Below are positions 1-8,040 of a stretch of DNA of 64,000 bases, in pieces. The stretch lies in assembly GCA_937992195.1 (NCBI GenBank), contig CALKKV010000017.1:51476-115475 (forward strand), written 5' to 3'. Position numbers and translations under genes: made by a program. Origin of the DNA: an uncultured Gammaproteobacteria bacterium (GTDB taxonomy: Bacteria; Pseudomonadota; Gammaproteobacteria; Arenicellales; Poriferihabitantaceae). The notes beneath the pieces were generated by a model. That model was not told the origin of the DNA. It worked only from the letters and a program-made list of their open reading frames with translations, and did no database searches. Positions within the stretch are counted from its first letter, which is position 1, and each line of letters begins with the position of its first letter.

Positions 1-723
1 TTTGTCATTGAGCAAGGGAATCTGGATTCGGAATACTGCAAGCGGGTTGCATCGCTGTGCCGAAAATACCGGTTTGAATTTTTATCTCTGGGGTCCAACG
101 TCGGCATCAGCCGAGGCATCAATTATATTTATCAGCTGGCTAGGGGCAGTGTTGTCAGCCTGGTTACTTCTGATGTTGTTTTTCACAAAGATACGGACCG
201 GGTTCTAATCAATGAACTGGACCAACATCCCAAGCTTTATCAGGTTACTCCCTGTGTTAACGCCAGCTCTCTTCCCTACCAAACGAGCGACGGGGTGACG
301 GGGGCTGGACTTACTCGATGTATCGCCAACGAACTGACCGTGCAGTTTTGGCGCAGCGAAGCGTTTGAGGAAATTGGCTTTTGGGATGAACGCTGGAAGG
401 CCTGTTACGAAAACAACGACTGGACTTTACGGTTGTTTCTGGCCGGATTTGATACTGCTATTAGCTTCAATTGTTTCTGCTATCATGACCATAACACCAC
501 CTCAAAAAACGGCGCGATCAAACAATCTTACGATGGTTATCTGGAAATGAAAGGTGGCCTCGATCATCGCGTTCTGAGAGACATGTGGAACCAAAAATGG
601 CAGGGCCTTAACTGGAACTTTATGTATAACCCGGGACGCTTAAATGACGACGTTCGAGCTGAAATGGCAAAGCAGTTCAAGCAGAATATCTGGCTGGACC
701 GTATTCAAGACGTTGCATACTAG
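1..723 (+). CDS. Family 2 glycosyltransferase, 5'-truncated by the window edge
   Basis: The frame is open from base 1 to the TAG at 721-723, giving 240 codons without the N-terminus. Near codons 32-41 it reads SNVGISRGIN, then LVTSDVVFH near 54-62. This is the usual nucleotide-sugar binding pattern of GT-A fold family 2 enzymes (N.G...G.N, followed by an acidic metal-site motif). Later it reads WDERWKACYENNDWTLR, the typical acceptor-side ED-like region. The product probably adds a sugar to a surface polysaccharide or lipid-linked glycan on the cytoplasmic side of the membrane. Donor and acceptor cannot be told. The methyltransferase-glycosyltransferase gene 770 bp downstream supports a glycan locus continuing to the left. 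An overlapping ATG-initiated ORF in frame 2 is a shadow. Confidence 0.8.
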   Translation, partial: FVIEQGNLDSEYCKRVASLCRKYRFEFLSLGSNVGISRGINYIYQLARGSVVSLVTSDVVFHKDTDRVLINELDQHPKLYQVTPCVNASSLPYQTSDGVTGAGLTRCIANELTVQFWRSEAFEEIGFWDERWKACYENNDWTLRLFLAGFDTAISFNCFCYHDHNTTSKNGAIKQSYDGYLEMKGGLDHRVLRDMWNQKWQGLNWNFMYNPGRLNDDVRAEMAKQFKQNIWLDRIQDVAY

Positions 724-847
724 TAAGCTTCTTATTAAAACTGTGGTAAACACACATACCTAACAGCTCCAGCGGTGTATACAGCACTCTATGAGGTTGT
801 AGAACAATTTTCCTTCCCATTTCTTTACTTTGAATCACTAACTAATT

Positions 848-1462
848 ATGCAAATCAATCTGGCAGGTCTGAAAGCTGCAGATGTTTACTTCACTCTGAC
901 CCAAACGGTAATTCCGAGACCCATCGCCTGGGTGCTGACCGAAAACAAGGATAGCAGCCTGAATCTCGCACCCTTTTCATATTTCAACGCGGTTGCTAGT
1001 GATCCGCCACTGATTATGTTTTCTATTGGTCTACAACCAAATGGCACCAAAAAAGATACGTTGATAAACATCGAGGAGCGTGGCCACTTTGTTGTGAACA
1101 TTGCCAGTGTGCAACAGCTTCCAGCCCTCAACCAAACCTCGGCAACCCTGCCGTATGGCGCTTCGGAAGTAGAGAAAAACGCCATTAAAACAGAAGCTCT
1201 GGAGGGATTTGCGCTACCACGAGTCGCAGAATGTAAATTAGCAATGAGCTGCAATACTTATGAACTCAAAACTATTGGTAATAACAATCAATCTTTGGTG
1301 TTTGGTGAAGTTCAGTCGATTTGGATTGATGACGACTGTGCCGAAGTTAACGAAAAGGGCCGACTCAAAATCAGCGCTAAAAATATCGAGCCCTTGGCAA
1401 GACTTGGGGCGGGGGAGTATGCATCGTTTGGGGAAATCCTGACCGCAGTGCGCCCTGATTAA
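848..1462 (+). CDS. Flavin reductase-like (FMN-binding split-barrel) protein
   Basis: 204 residues. The early segment VIPRPIAWV, followed by NLAPFSYFNAVASDPP, is the signature of the flavin reductase-like / DIM6-NTAB family. These are dimeric split-barrel proteins that bind FMN. Members reduce flavin with NAD(P)H or act as FMN oxidoreductases, so the substrate here is open. Length is normal for the single-domain form. It is cytoplasmic with no signal peptide. It sits alone between two glycan genes and need not belong with them functionally. The start is the ATG at 848; no strong ribosome binding site is seen. Confidence 0.82.
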   Translation: MQINLAGLKAADVYFTLTQTVIPRPIAWVLTENKDSSLNLAPFSYFNAVASDPPLIMFSIGLQPNGTKKDTLINIEERGHFVVNIASVQQLPALNQTSATLPYGASEVEKNAIKTEALEGFALPRVAECKLAMSCNTYELKTIGNNNQSLVFGEVQSIWIDDDCAEVNEKGRLKISAKNIEPLARLGAGEYASFGEILTAVRPD

Positions 1463-1489
1463 CGTTAAAGTTTTAACATAACTATACTG

Positions 1490-2812
1490 ATGTCGAATAA
1501 CGATCGATACAATTGGTTTAATACCCACCTGTTTAATGCCATTCCGGCTTCTGCAGTACGGATTTTAGATGTTGGATGTGACACCGGTCTTCTTGGTTTA
1601 GAGCTTAAGAAGCAAAATCCCGATCGTTTTGTATCCGGTGTCGAACTGAATCCAGAAACCGCTGCACTTGCCGAGGAATGTTTGGATGAAGTGCATGTTT
1701 TAAATCTCGAACACGAGGACGCCGACGCTCTTGGCGACCAATTCGATGCCATCATTCTTGGCGATGTTCTAGAGCACTTGATTAACCCAATTGTGACCCT
1801 GAAAAAATTGCGGGAGTTGCTATCTGATACTGGAGCGATTTACACCTCGATTCCGAATATCCAGCATTACTCTATTTTTCGTCGATTGTTAAAAGGTGAT
1901 TTCCAATATCGAGAAACCGGTTTACTGGACTCAACCCATGTTCGTTTTTTCTGTCAGGCAAATATAATCAAGTTAATGCTCGATGCCGGGCTATTGCCTA
2001 AACTGGATCAAAGAATTTTAAAAGATGATGCCCAGCTTGCAGGCGAATTGGGCCCTCTTCTAGTTCGTCTAGGACTATCTAAAGCCGCACTGAAAGACAT
2101 GGAAACATTCCAGTATCAGCATATTTGTCATAAGCAGCCGCCCCCAAAGAGCGCTGCAAAAGTACCGCTAAGCTTTGTTGTTCATAGTCAGTTTACCGGA
2201 GTACTAAAAGACAATTTTTATTCCTCCCCGATCATTCGGTCTAAGCACCCACATCAAATAAGTATCTATAGAAAGCCAATGGCTCTCGTTGACGCATGGA
2301 ATGAAGGATTGAGCAAAGCCAAACATGAGTATGTTGTGTTTGTGCGCGAACATATGTACCTCCCGGATCAGTGGGATTTAAGGCTGGCGGACCAAATTGA
2401 ACATATCAATTCAATCTGCGATGGAGACTGGATCGCTGGTGCCGCAGGAGTAAAGCTTAAACAACAAGATAGCTATATCGTTTGCGGTGCTACACTTGTG
2501 CCCGGGCAAAATACTCTCCCCGACCAAGAACGTTTAAGGGAGGTGGACTTTCTGGATGACAATATTATTGTGATGCCAGCCCGCACTGCTCTTAAGCTGG
2601 ACCCTAAACTTGGTGGACATTTGCACGGAACAGACTTGGCGCTAAGAATGCGCGAACAGGGCGGTCGCGTTTTTGCCTTACCTACCCCTTGTTTAGAAAA
2701 CGGCCCATACACCAATCGTATGCCACCCGGGTTTGAGCAAAGTAAAAAGGCGATAAAGGCAAAGTGGCCATCCGAGCCTGTGATCGCTACGTCACTAGGA
2801 CCGCTCAGCTAA
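1490..2812 (+). CDS. SAM methyltransferase fused to a glycosyltransferase-like domain
   Basis: 440 residues in two parts. The first ~200 form a class I SAM-dependent methyltransferase: ILDVGCDTG at 25-33 is the SAM-binding loop, and GDVLEHLINP near residue 90 is the family's acidic motif. From about residue 225 the protein resembles a family 2 glycosyltransferase-like domain (SFVVHSQF, then AWNEGLSKAKHEYVVFVREHM, with a stretch on metal-site side chains less clear than in classic enzymes). Such two-domain proteins occur in O-antigen and glycan biosynthesis loci, where one chain transfers and methylates sugars. The truncated glycosyltransferase upstream agrees. The glycosyltransferase half lacks an obvious DXD, so its activity is inferred. 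Confidence 0.75.
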   Translation: MSNNDRYNWFNTHLFNAIPASAVRILDVGCDTGLLGLELKKQNPDRFVSGVELNPETAALAEECLDEVHVLNLEHEDADALGDQFDAIILGDVLEHLINPIVTLKKLRELLSDTGAIYTSIPNIQHYSIFRRLLKGDFQYRETGLLDSTHVRFFCQANIIKLMLDAGLLPKLDQRILKDDAQLAGELGPLLVRLGLSKAALKDMETFQYQHICHKQPPPKSAAKVPLSFVVHSQFTGVLKDNFYSSPIIRSKHPHQISIYRKPMALVDAWNEGLSKAKHEYVVFVREHMYLPDQWDLRLADQIEHINSICDGDWIAGAAGVKLKQQDSYIVCGATLVPGQNTLPDQERLREVDFLDDNIIVMPARTALKLDPKLGGHLHGTDLALRMREQGGRVFALPTPCLENGPYTNRMPPGFEQSKKAIKAKWPSEPVIATSLGPLS

Positions 2813-2821
2813 GAAAAGGGC

Positions 2822-2841
2822 TTCGCCGCTTAGACGGCGAA
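2822..2841. terminator. Likely bidirectional terminator hairpin
   Basis: Perfect 7 bp inverted repeat TTCGCCG / CGGCGAA with a 6-base loop, ten bases after the stop at 2812 and 61 bases before the stop of the opposing DsbA-family gene. The + side is followed by CTTTCT. The - side is followed by GCCCTTTTCTT. Neither U-run is long, so efficiency is uncertain. Confidence 0.5.
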
Positions 2842-2902
2842 CTTTCTAGACGATGTCAATTTCGGATAAGGCTGGCTTTCACCAAAAGCAGTTCTTTTTA
2901 GC

Positions 2903-3625
2903 TTAGCCATTTGCGACAGCCGCTGAGGAAGTCACATTTTCGTTCTTATCAGAGGCTGTTTTCATTAGTCGGTCGATATGGTCTAGCGTCTTCTCCAAAC
3001 CGGAGTAATCCAACAGAACACGGTGAGCCACTCGGTCTTTTACCATCACAATTGACGGGAACCCCTGCACACCTAACTTTCGAACCATTACCATTTCTTC
3101 CTGGTGTAATACGCGAAGCGCCTGGCTCTGCATATCCGTAGTGAACTGATTTTTATCCAAGCCAATCTCTTCTGCAATTTCAACCAGTGTAATGATGCTG
3201 GAAGGGTTACGCGCCTGTGTATAGTAGGCCTTTTGAATGGCTTCGATCATCGAACCTTGCACTTTGGCAGCTTCAGCAGCATTTGTTGATTGGCGACGAG
3301 CCGCAATAACGGCTCTACAAGCGGGCCAGGTAGAGCGCTTGGGTTCGCACTGAGTCCAAAAATCGAAATTAAATTCAGTGCCTGGAATACGCTGTTTGAT
3401 CTCTTTCCAGGTCTCTTGCAAATACTTTTGCATTGATTCCGGCATCGGCTCTTCCGAATCCGGTGCCAGCCCTCCGAGCAGCTCGATCACCTGAATTTTG
3501 GAGGCGTATTTATGCTGAATAGATTTCTTAAGCAGTTTCCACGCAGGCGAAAACCCCCAGCACCAGCTGCACATCGGATCGTGCGCATAATAAATTATCG
3601 GCTTGTCGCTTGCTTCTAATTCCAT
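2903..3625 (-). CDS. DsbA-family thiol oxidoreductase (cytoplasmic, CSWC type)
   Basis: 240 residues. A thioredoxin-fold active site CSWC sits at residues 19-22 in the context YYAHDPMCSWCWGFSP, and a cis-proline loop GVQGFPSIV lies near residue 190. An all-helical insertion lies between them, as in DSBA-like (FrnE/2-hydroxychromene isomerase-like) proteins. There is no signal peptide, so it is probably cytoplasmic. The role may be disulfide exchange or glutathione-linked redox chemistry; the substrate is unknown. The ATG at 3625 is the only sensible start because the active site follows within 20 residues. It is transcribed convergently with the glycan gene to its left. Confidence 0.8.
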   Translation of the reverse strand: MELEASDKPIIYYAHDPMCSWCWGFSPAWKLLKKSIQHKYASKIQVIELLGGLAPDSEEPMPESMQKYLQETWKEIKQRIPGTEFNFDFWTQCEPKRSTWPACRAVIAARRQSTNAAEAAKVQGSMIEAIQKAYYTQARNPSSIITLVEIAEEIGLDKNQFTTDMQSQALRVLHQEEMVMVRKLGVQGFPSIVMVKDRVAHRVLLDYSGLEKTLDHIDRLMKTASDKNENVTSSAAVANG

Positions 3626-3716
3626 CTTGGTAAACCCCTTTTCGGCTAGTGTTAATCATCTTTGGCCAAAGTCCTCCACTCCCGCCAAGCCCTACTATAT
3701 CAAATTTATAGCAATC

Positions 3717-3890
3717 TCAGCGACCTCCACTGACATCTAAAAGTGCGCCATTGCAATAGGAAGACTGGTCAGACAACAACCAGATGACTGAATCCGCCAC
3801 CTCGCCCGCCTCTCCACCCTATCAGTTTCACCACCGGTCACAATGATTAATGGTTTTTCTAACTGGGTCAGGTATTCCGCTCGTTGTTCA
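3717..3890 (-). pseudogene. Internally deleted short-chain dehydrogenase/reductase remnant
   Basis: On the minus strand, 3717-3818 reads as the C-terminus of an SDR (GEAGEVADSVIWLLSD, then NGALLDVSGGR and a TGA stop at 3719-3717). Immediately upstream, about 3830-3890, another frame reads the SDR N-terminus (LTQLEKPLIIVTGG, the start of the NAD-binding TGxxxGxG motif). The whole middle, including the catalytic YxxxK, is missing, and the two halves are in different frames. An intact SDR is about 250 residues; only ~55 codons remain. This is a deletion remnant rather than a small gene. Confidence 0.72.
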
Positions 3891-3958
3891 TTTGCTGTTC
3901 ATAAACAGTTCAGATGATCCGAATATACTCAGGATGTTCCCACTATTCTTTATTAGTC

Positions 3959-4408
3959 ATGCTACAAACCCGTGTTTTTCATCCTAAGAGACCGCTTTCT
4001 GCACTGTTTATACTTTGTCTCAGCATATTATTTTCTGGCAATGCACTTGCTCAGTCATCCAGCGTAGAGGTTGAAGAAATCGAGGTGACTCCCGCAGGTT
4101 CAGAATCCGCTGCTTCCACTCTTTGGAAAGAAACCAAGCAAAAAACAGGTGAAGCCGCTAGCAGTGCTGCGAATTTTTCTGAAGTTCAAGGTTCAAAAGC
4201 CTTGGAAGCCACTAAAACAGGTGCAGCAAAAGGCGCTGATGCTGTTGCCAAAGGATCGGTCAAGGCATGGGAGGCGACCAAAAGCGCGACCAAGTCTGCT
4301 GCAGAATATACCGGTGAAAAAGCATCTCAAGCAGGTGCGATCATCGCTGGCGCTGTTAAAGGCAGCGATAAAAAACCACCTGTCGTAGACAAAAGTATCG
4401 CCGAATAA
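3959..4408 (+). CDS. Exported Ala/Lys-rich helical repeat protein
   Basis: About 149 residues from the ATG at 3959; the longer reading from 3914 adds 15 residues in front of the signal peptide. Residues 1-34 form a signal peptide (basic stretch, then LSALFILCLSILFSG, cleavage after ALAQ). The mature part is low-complexity amphipathic helix with repeated units such as EATKTGAAKGADAVAKGS and EATKSATKSAAEYTG. This pattern recalls LEA-like or CsbD/apolipoprotein-like periplasmic proteins that coat membranes or other proteins. No enzyme motif is visible. Function is unknown; periplasmic location is inferred. Confidence 0.65.
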   Translation: MLQTRVFHPKRPLSALFILCLSILFSGNALAQSSSVEVEEIEVTPAGSESAASTLWKETKQKTGEAASSAANFSEVQGSKALEATKTGAAKGADAVAKGSVKAWEATKSATKSAAEYTGEKASQAGAIIAGAVKGSDKKPPVVDKSIAE

Positions 4409-4413
4409 AATCG

Positions 4414-5082
4414 CTAAACTGGTTTTTTAGCAATGATGTAGCTACTAGTACCTGATTCATCTACACAAGATATTGAAAGCGCTGCAAACGCATTTTCAAG
4501 TTCATAAGGCTTGAGAACGAAGTCGGGGTTGAAGCCCGGCTTTTGTTTTAAATGATTGGTGTTAAATGTCTTGTAGAAAAGCGTAGCGCCCGGTGCAAGC
4601 GCATCAATCAATTGCGGAAAGAGTTCTCGGTTGAGGTAACGCACGACCGAAATCAAATCAAATGCGGCTTTTGGCAAACACGCCTTTTCTAAATCCATAA
4701 CTAACGGATATACCGGCAAAGCAAGTTTATCTGCAGCTGACTTGCAGATTCGAAGGCCTTCAATAGATCCATCGACCGAAACCATAGAATATCCAAGCGA
4801 TGCCAGATAAAGGCTCGCACCCCCCTTTCCACACGCGAGATCCAAACCGATTGCATTATTACTCGGCCGCTGCCGAAACACCGAATCGTTCGGTTGGGCA
4901 ATCCATTCCGCTTCTGGCTGAGGAGAAACCGCTCTCTCTGCGGCCGCATAGCGACGGTTCCAACGGGCAATATCCGGATTCAAAGAACCGTCACGCAAAT
5001 TGGCTGAATGGCTGAACCTGCACCATATCACCCGGCTCCGCACCCTCACTATCTGCCGACAAAATAATAAAACAGTTCGCAA
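4414..5082 (-). CDS. Class I SAM-dependent methyltransferase
   Basis: 222 residues from the first ATG. The SAM-binding motif GLDLACGKGGASLYLASLG is clear, followed by VSVDGS and the motif LISVVRYLNRELFPQL typical of TehB-like/Methyltransf_25 proteins. The substrate is unknown. The real start is uncertain. The reading from 5082 overlaps moeA by 92 bases and its first 28 residues look unlike the family. A TTG at 4998 would give an 8-base overlap with the moeA stop and a normal ~194-residue protein starting LRDGSLNPDIARW. It is the last gene of a moaC-moeA-methyltransferase operon, by direction and overlap. Confidence 0.75.
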   Translation of the reverse strand: MRTVLLFCRQIVRVRSRVIWCRFSHSANLRDGSLNPDIARWNRRYAAAERAVSPQPEAEWIAQPNDSVFRQRPSNNAIGLDLACGKGGASLYLASLGYSMVSVDGSIEGLRICKSAADKLALPVYPLVMDLEKACLPKAAFDLISVVRYLNRELFPQLIDALAPGATLFYKTFNTNHLKQKPGFNPDFVLKPYELENAFAALSISCVDESGTSSYIIAKKPV

Positions 5083-6262
5083 CGCTCATCGAATGCAAAA
5101 TACCGGATCCTTGCTCCCCTGTAGAGGACACCGTAGTGTTTCCGTCAGCATCACGACTTAAGATACCGCGTTGATACTCCACTCTTCCCGCGCGCTTTTT
5201 TAGTTGCGAAGTAAGCGGCACCTCGAGTTTAAGAACCGGGGCATTTTTCTCACCGGCAAGTTTACGTAACGCCTCGCGAACAAAAATCTGGTAGGTCACC
5301 ATCACAGACACAGGGTTTCCAGGCAATCCAAAAAACAAACTGTCACGCACCTTACCAAAGGAAAGCGGCCGCCCTGGTTTTATCGCAACCTTCCAAAAGT
5401 TAACCGCTCCTATCTCATCCAGTGTTTGTTTCACATAGTCAGCATCACCAACAGATGCTCCGGCTGAGGTAATCACCACATCAGCGCAACTCGCTGCACT
5501 TTCAAAACCTTGTTTAATTGCCTCTGGATCATCCCTCACAATCCCAAGATCAATTAACTCAACATTGTCCTCACTCAACATACCAAACAAGGTATATCGA
5601 TTGGAATCGTAAAGGTCGCCAATCTCAAGCGCCTCTCCAACAGAACGCAGCTCATCCCCGGTAGAGAAAAAAGCGACTCTGGGACGCCTTAAAACAGGCA
5701 ACTCGGAAAAGCCTAACGACGCTGCTAGCCCGAGGTGAGCTGGGCCGATACGGCTGCCTGCAGCAATCGCTACATCACCCGGCGTGAGGTCTTCCCCTGC
5801 CTGGCGCACATTAGCACCCACTATTTCCTCCGACGAAATCATCACCTGATCACCTTCACGGCTGACCCGCTCCTGGGTGACAACGGTATCGCAGCCTTCA
5901 GGCATCACGGCGCCAGTCATAATTCTTACGCACTGCTCTGCATCGACGCGGCCATCAAAAGGGCGGCCTGCAAACGATATGCCTGCTACCTTGAATTGAG
6001 CAGAGCCTGTTTTGGGTATTGCAGCACCAGAAATCGCATAGCCATCCATTGCCGAATTGGTATGGTTAGGCACATTCACTCTGCTTTTTATATCCTCTGA
6101 AGTCACCCGCCCTAATGCAGCACGAATGGCGATGGTTTCTCTCTGTGGTATTGGTTGAACACTTTCAAGAATGCGCATCAGTGCGGCATCTGCAGAAATC
6201 GAACCGGGGTCAAAGTCGCAGTTGATATCCTGTTTTAGTTCTTTATTTGAAGCGGCTGTCAT
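4991..6262 (-). CDS. moeA: Molybdopterin molybdenumtransferase MoeA
   Basis: 423 residues from the ATG at 6262, chosen because AGGGG lies seven bases upstream and the start falls 10 bases after the moaC stop. A longer reading from 6310 would overlap moaC. MoeA inserts molybdate into adenylylated molybdopterin to give active molybdenum cofactor. Visible motifs are NHTNSAMDGYA (N-terminal), SAGASVGDADYVKQTL (MPT-binding loop) and FGLPGNPVSVMVTYQ (C-terminal part of domain III). Length is usual. It is cytoplasmic. It lies directly behind moaC and probably shares its transcript; other moa genes are not in the window. Confidence 0.95.
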   Translation of the reverse strand: MTAASNKELKQDINCDFDPGSISADAALMRILESVQPIPQRETIAIRAALGRVTSEDIKSRVNVPNHTNSAMDGYAISGAAIPKTGSAQFKVAGISFAGRPFDGRVDAEQCVRIMTGAVMPEGCDTVVTQERVSREGDQVMISSEEIVGANVRQAGEDLTPGDVAIAAGSRIGPAHLGLAASLGFSELPVLRRPRVAFFSTGDELRSVGEALEIGDLYDSNRYTLFGMLSEDNVELIDLGIVRDDPEAIKQGFESAASCADVVITSAGASVGDADYVKQTLDEIGAVNFWKVAIKPGRPLSFGKVRDSLFFGLPGNPVSVMVTYQIFVREALRKLAGEKNAPVLKLEVPLTSQLKKRAGRVEYQRGILSRDADGNTTVSSTGEQGSGILHSMSVANCFIILSADSEGAEPGDMVQVQPFSQFA

Positions 6263-6272
6263 GGTCAAACCC

Positions 6273-6764
6273 CTATATGTCTTTTCGGTTCCACTCGCCT
6301 GATTTGCCACCAGACTTGTGAATCAATCGCACACCGTGGATTTCCATTCCCCGATCTACTGCCTTACACATATCGTATATCGTCAACAGAGCAACCTGCA
6401 GCGCAGTAAGTGCTTCCATTTCAACCCCTGTTCGTTCTGCAGTTTCACTGGCGACTTCGCAACGCACAGAGTGACTTGACTCTTCTATCTCCATATCGAT
6501 TGTGACGCTGGTTAGCATCAAAGGATGACATAGCGGTATTAGTTCAGCAGTTTTCTTGGCTGCCATGATACCGGCAATACGCGCGACAGAAAGCACATCC
6601 CCTTTTTTGTGATCACCCTTTTGAATCATGGTTAGGGTTTCAGGTTGCATAGCAATCCAACCCTCGGCCACGGCACGGCGCCGGGTAATCGATTTTTCAC
6701 CCACATCCACCATATGCACGTTTCCCTTCTCATTAAAGTGGGTTAAGTTGTTTGCTTCAGTCAT
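6273..6764 (-). CDS. moaC: Cyclic pyranopterin monophosphate synthase MoaC
   Basis: 163 residues. MoaC converts the product of MoaA into cyclic pyranopterin monophosphate, the first stable intermediate of molybdenum cofactor synthesis. The sequence has the full set of family blocks: [51 protein letters not shown] and KAVDRGM, then [10 protein letters not shown] near the end. The conserved Asp/Lys active-site region YDMCKAVD is intact. It heads a three-gene minus-strand operon with moeA and a methyltransferase. It is divergent from the Kef-type antiporter, with 106 bases between. Confidence 0.96.
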   Translation of the reverse strand: MTEANNLTHFNEKGNVHMVDVGEKSITRRRAVAEGWIAMQPETLTMIQKGDHKKGDVLSVARIAGIMAAKKTAELIPLCHPLMLTSVTIDMEIEESSHSVRCEVASETAERTGVEMEALTALQVALLTIYDMCKAVDRGMEIHGVRLIHKSGGKSGEWNRKDI

Positions 6765-6870
6765 TGTGCTATCGAACGGGTTGTTGGAGCATGATATTGT
6801 AAGGCACGAACGGAAGAAGTCACTGTTCTATCTAACTTCTTAATAATCGCTTCAATTTAATCGGTACACG

Positions 6871-8040
6871 ATGCAGGATCATTCCATAGTCTTCTCGATC
6901 TTCCTGATCTTTTCCGGTGCCGCATTGCTTGCAACTATAGCGCTTTATCTGCGACAGGCTATGTTAATCGCTTATCTTGTGCTGGGGGTATTGCTTGGAC
7001 CCTGGGGGCTCAAGCTGGTAACCGATCCGGCACTGATCCAAGACATTGCTGAAATAGGAATTATATTTTTGCTGTTCTTACTCGGGCTGAACCTTTCGCC
7101 GCAAAAGCTTCTGCACCTTCTTAGAGAAACAACAATGGTGACCCTGTTTTGCACACTTGCATTTAGTAGTGCTGCAGGATTACTTGCATGGGCATTCGGC
7201 TATTCGCTGCCGGATATCTTGCTGATCGGTATAGCCTGCTCGTTCTCCAGCACTATCGTAGGTTTAAAGCTGTTACCAACCACCGTTCTGCACCATAAAC
7301 ATACTGGCGAGGTCATTATAAGCGTACTGCTGCTGCAGGATTTAATCGCAATTGTCACTATGTTGGTGTTGCAAGGCATTGGTAAAGAAGGGCTACCGTT
7401 ACTTGAAATCGCACTACTGTTTGTCAGCCTGCCGGCTGTTTGTGCAGTTGCTTGGTTTGGGCAAAAGTGGGTTTTACTGCCGCTGTTCCGAAAATTTGAC
7501 CGTATCCAGGAATACGTTTTCTTGCTTTCTATTGGCTGGTGTCTTGGTATCGCACAACTGTCTGCAACTCTCGGCTTGTCCTATGAGATCGGTGCATTTA
7601 TCGCCGGAATCACGATTGCCACAAGCCCGTTAGCGGTATTTATTGCCGAAAGCCTGAAACCATTACGGGATTTCTTTTTGGTCATGTTTTTCTTTGGACT
7701 AGGCGCAAACTTTGACATCAGTGCAGCGCCAGATGTGCTGTTACCAGCCGTAATTCTCGGCGTGGGTTTGCTTTTGTTTAAGCCGTTGGTGTTTCGTTAT
7801 GCTCTGGTAGGACAGGCAGAAAGCAACAAGCTTGCCTGGGAAACCGGTATCAGGTTGGGGCAGCTCAGCGAGTTTTCACTGCTAATCGTTTTTGTCGCAG
7901 TCAGCCATCAACTGATATCTGATCAGGCGGCGACCTTGATTCAAATCGCTACCATCATCAGTTTTATTTTCTCGGCCTGGTATATTGTTTTAAAGTTTCC
8001 AACGCCAATTGCGTTAAACGACAAACTGAGAAGAGATTAA
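6871..8040 (+). CDS. Kef-type (CPA2) cation:proton antiporter, membrane domain only
   Basis: 389 residues, almost entirely hydrophobic, with about 11-12 membrane segments. Family marks are AYLVLGVLLGPWGL near the start, DIAEIGIIFLLFLLGLNLSP in the third helix region, and SFSSTIVGLKLLP with the unwound-helix motif. Relatives exchange Na+ or K+ for protons across the inner membrane. The protein ends at residue 389 after KFPTPIALNDKLRRD. It therefore lacks the cytoplasmic TrkA-N (KTN) regulatory domain of KefB/KefC, which run to about 600 residues. Short forms are known, so this is probably complete. Its stop overlaps the stop of the convergent DUF1223 gene by four bases. Confidence 0.86.
   Translation: MQDHSIVFSIFLIFSGAALLATIALYLRQAMLIAYLVLGVLLGPWGLKLVTDPALIQDIAEIGIIFLLFLLGLNLSPQKLLHLLRETTMVTLFCTLAFSSAAGLLAWAFGYSLPDILLIGIACSFSSTIVGLKLLPTTVLHHKHTGEVIISVLLLQDLIAIVTMLVLQGIGKEGLPLLEIALLFVSLPAVCAVAWFGQKWVLLPLFRKFDRIQEYVFLLSIGWCLGIAQLSATLGLSYEIGAFIAGITIATSPLAVFIAESLKPLRDFFLVMFFFGLGANFDISAAPDVLLPAVILGVGLLLFKPLVFRYALVGQAESNKLAWETGIRLGQLSEFSLLIVFVAVSHQLISDQAATLIQIATIISFIFSAWYIVLKFPTPIALNDKLRRD

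Noticed and set aside
2..208. ATG-initiated 68-codon ORF at the left edge
   Set aside because: It is out of frame with the glycosyltransferase, whose frame 1 is open from base 1 to 723 and carries the GT-A motifs.
6263..6310. Longer MoeA start at 6310
   Set aside because: It overlaps moaC and lacks a good ribosome binding site; ATG 6262 has AGGGG seven bases upstream.
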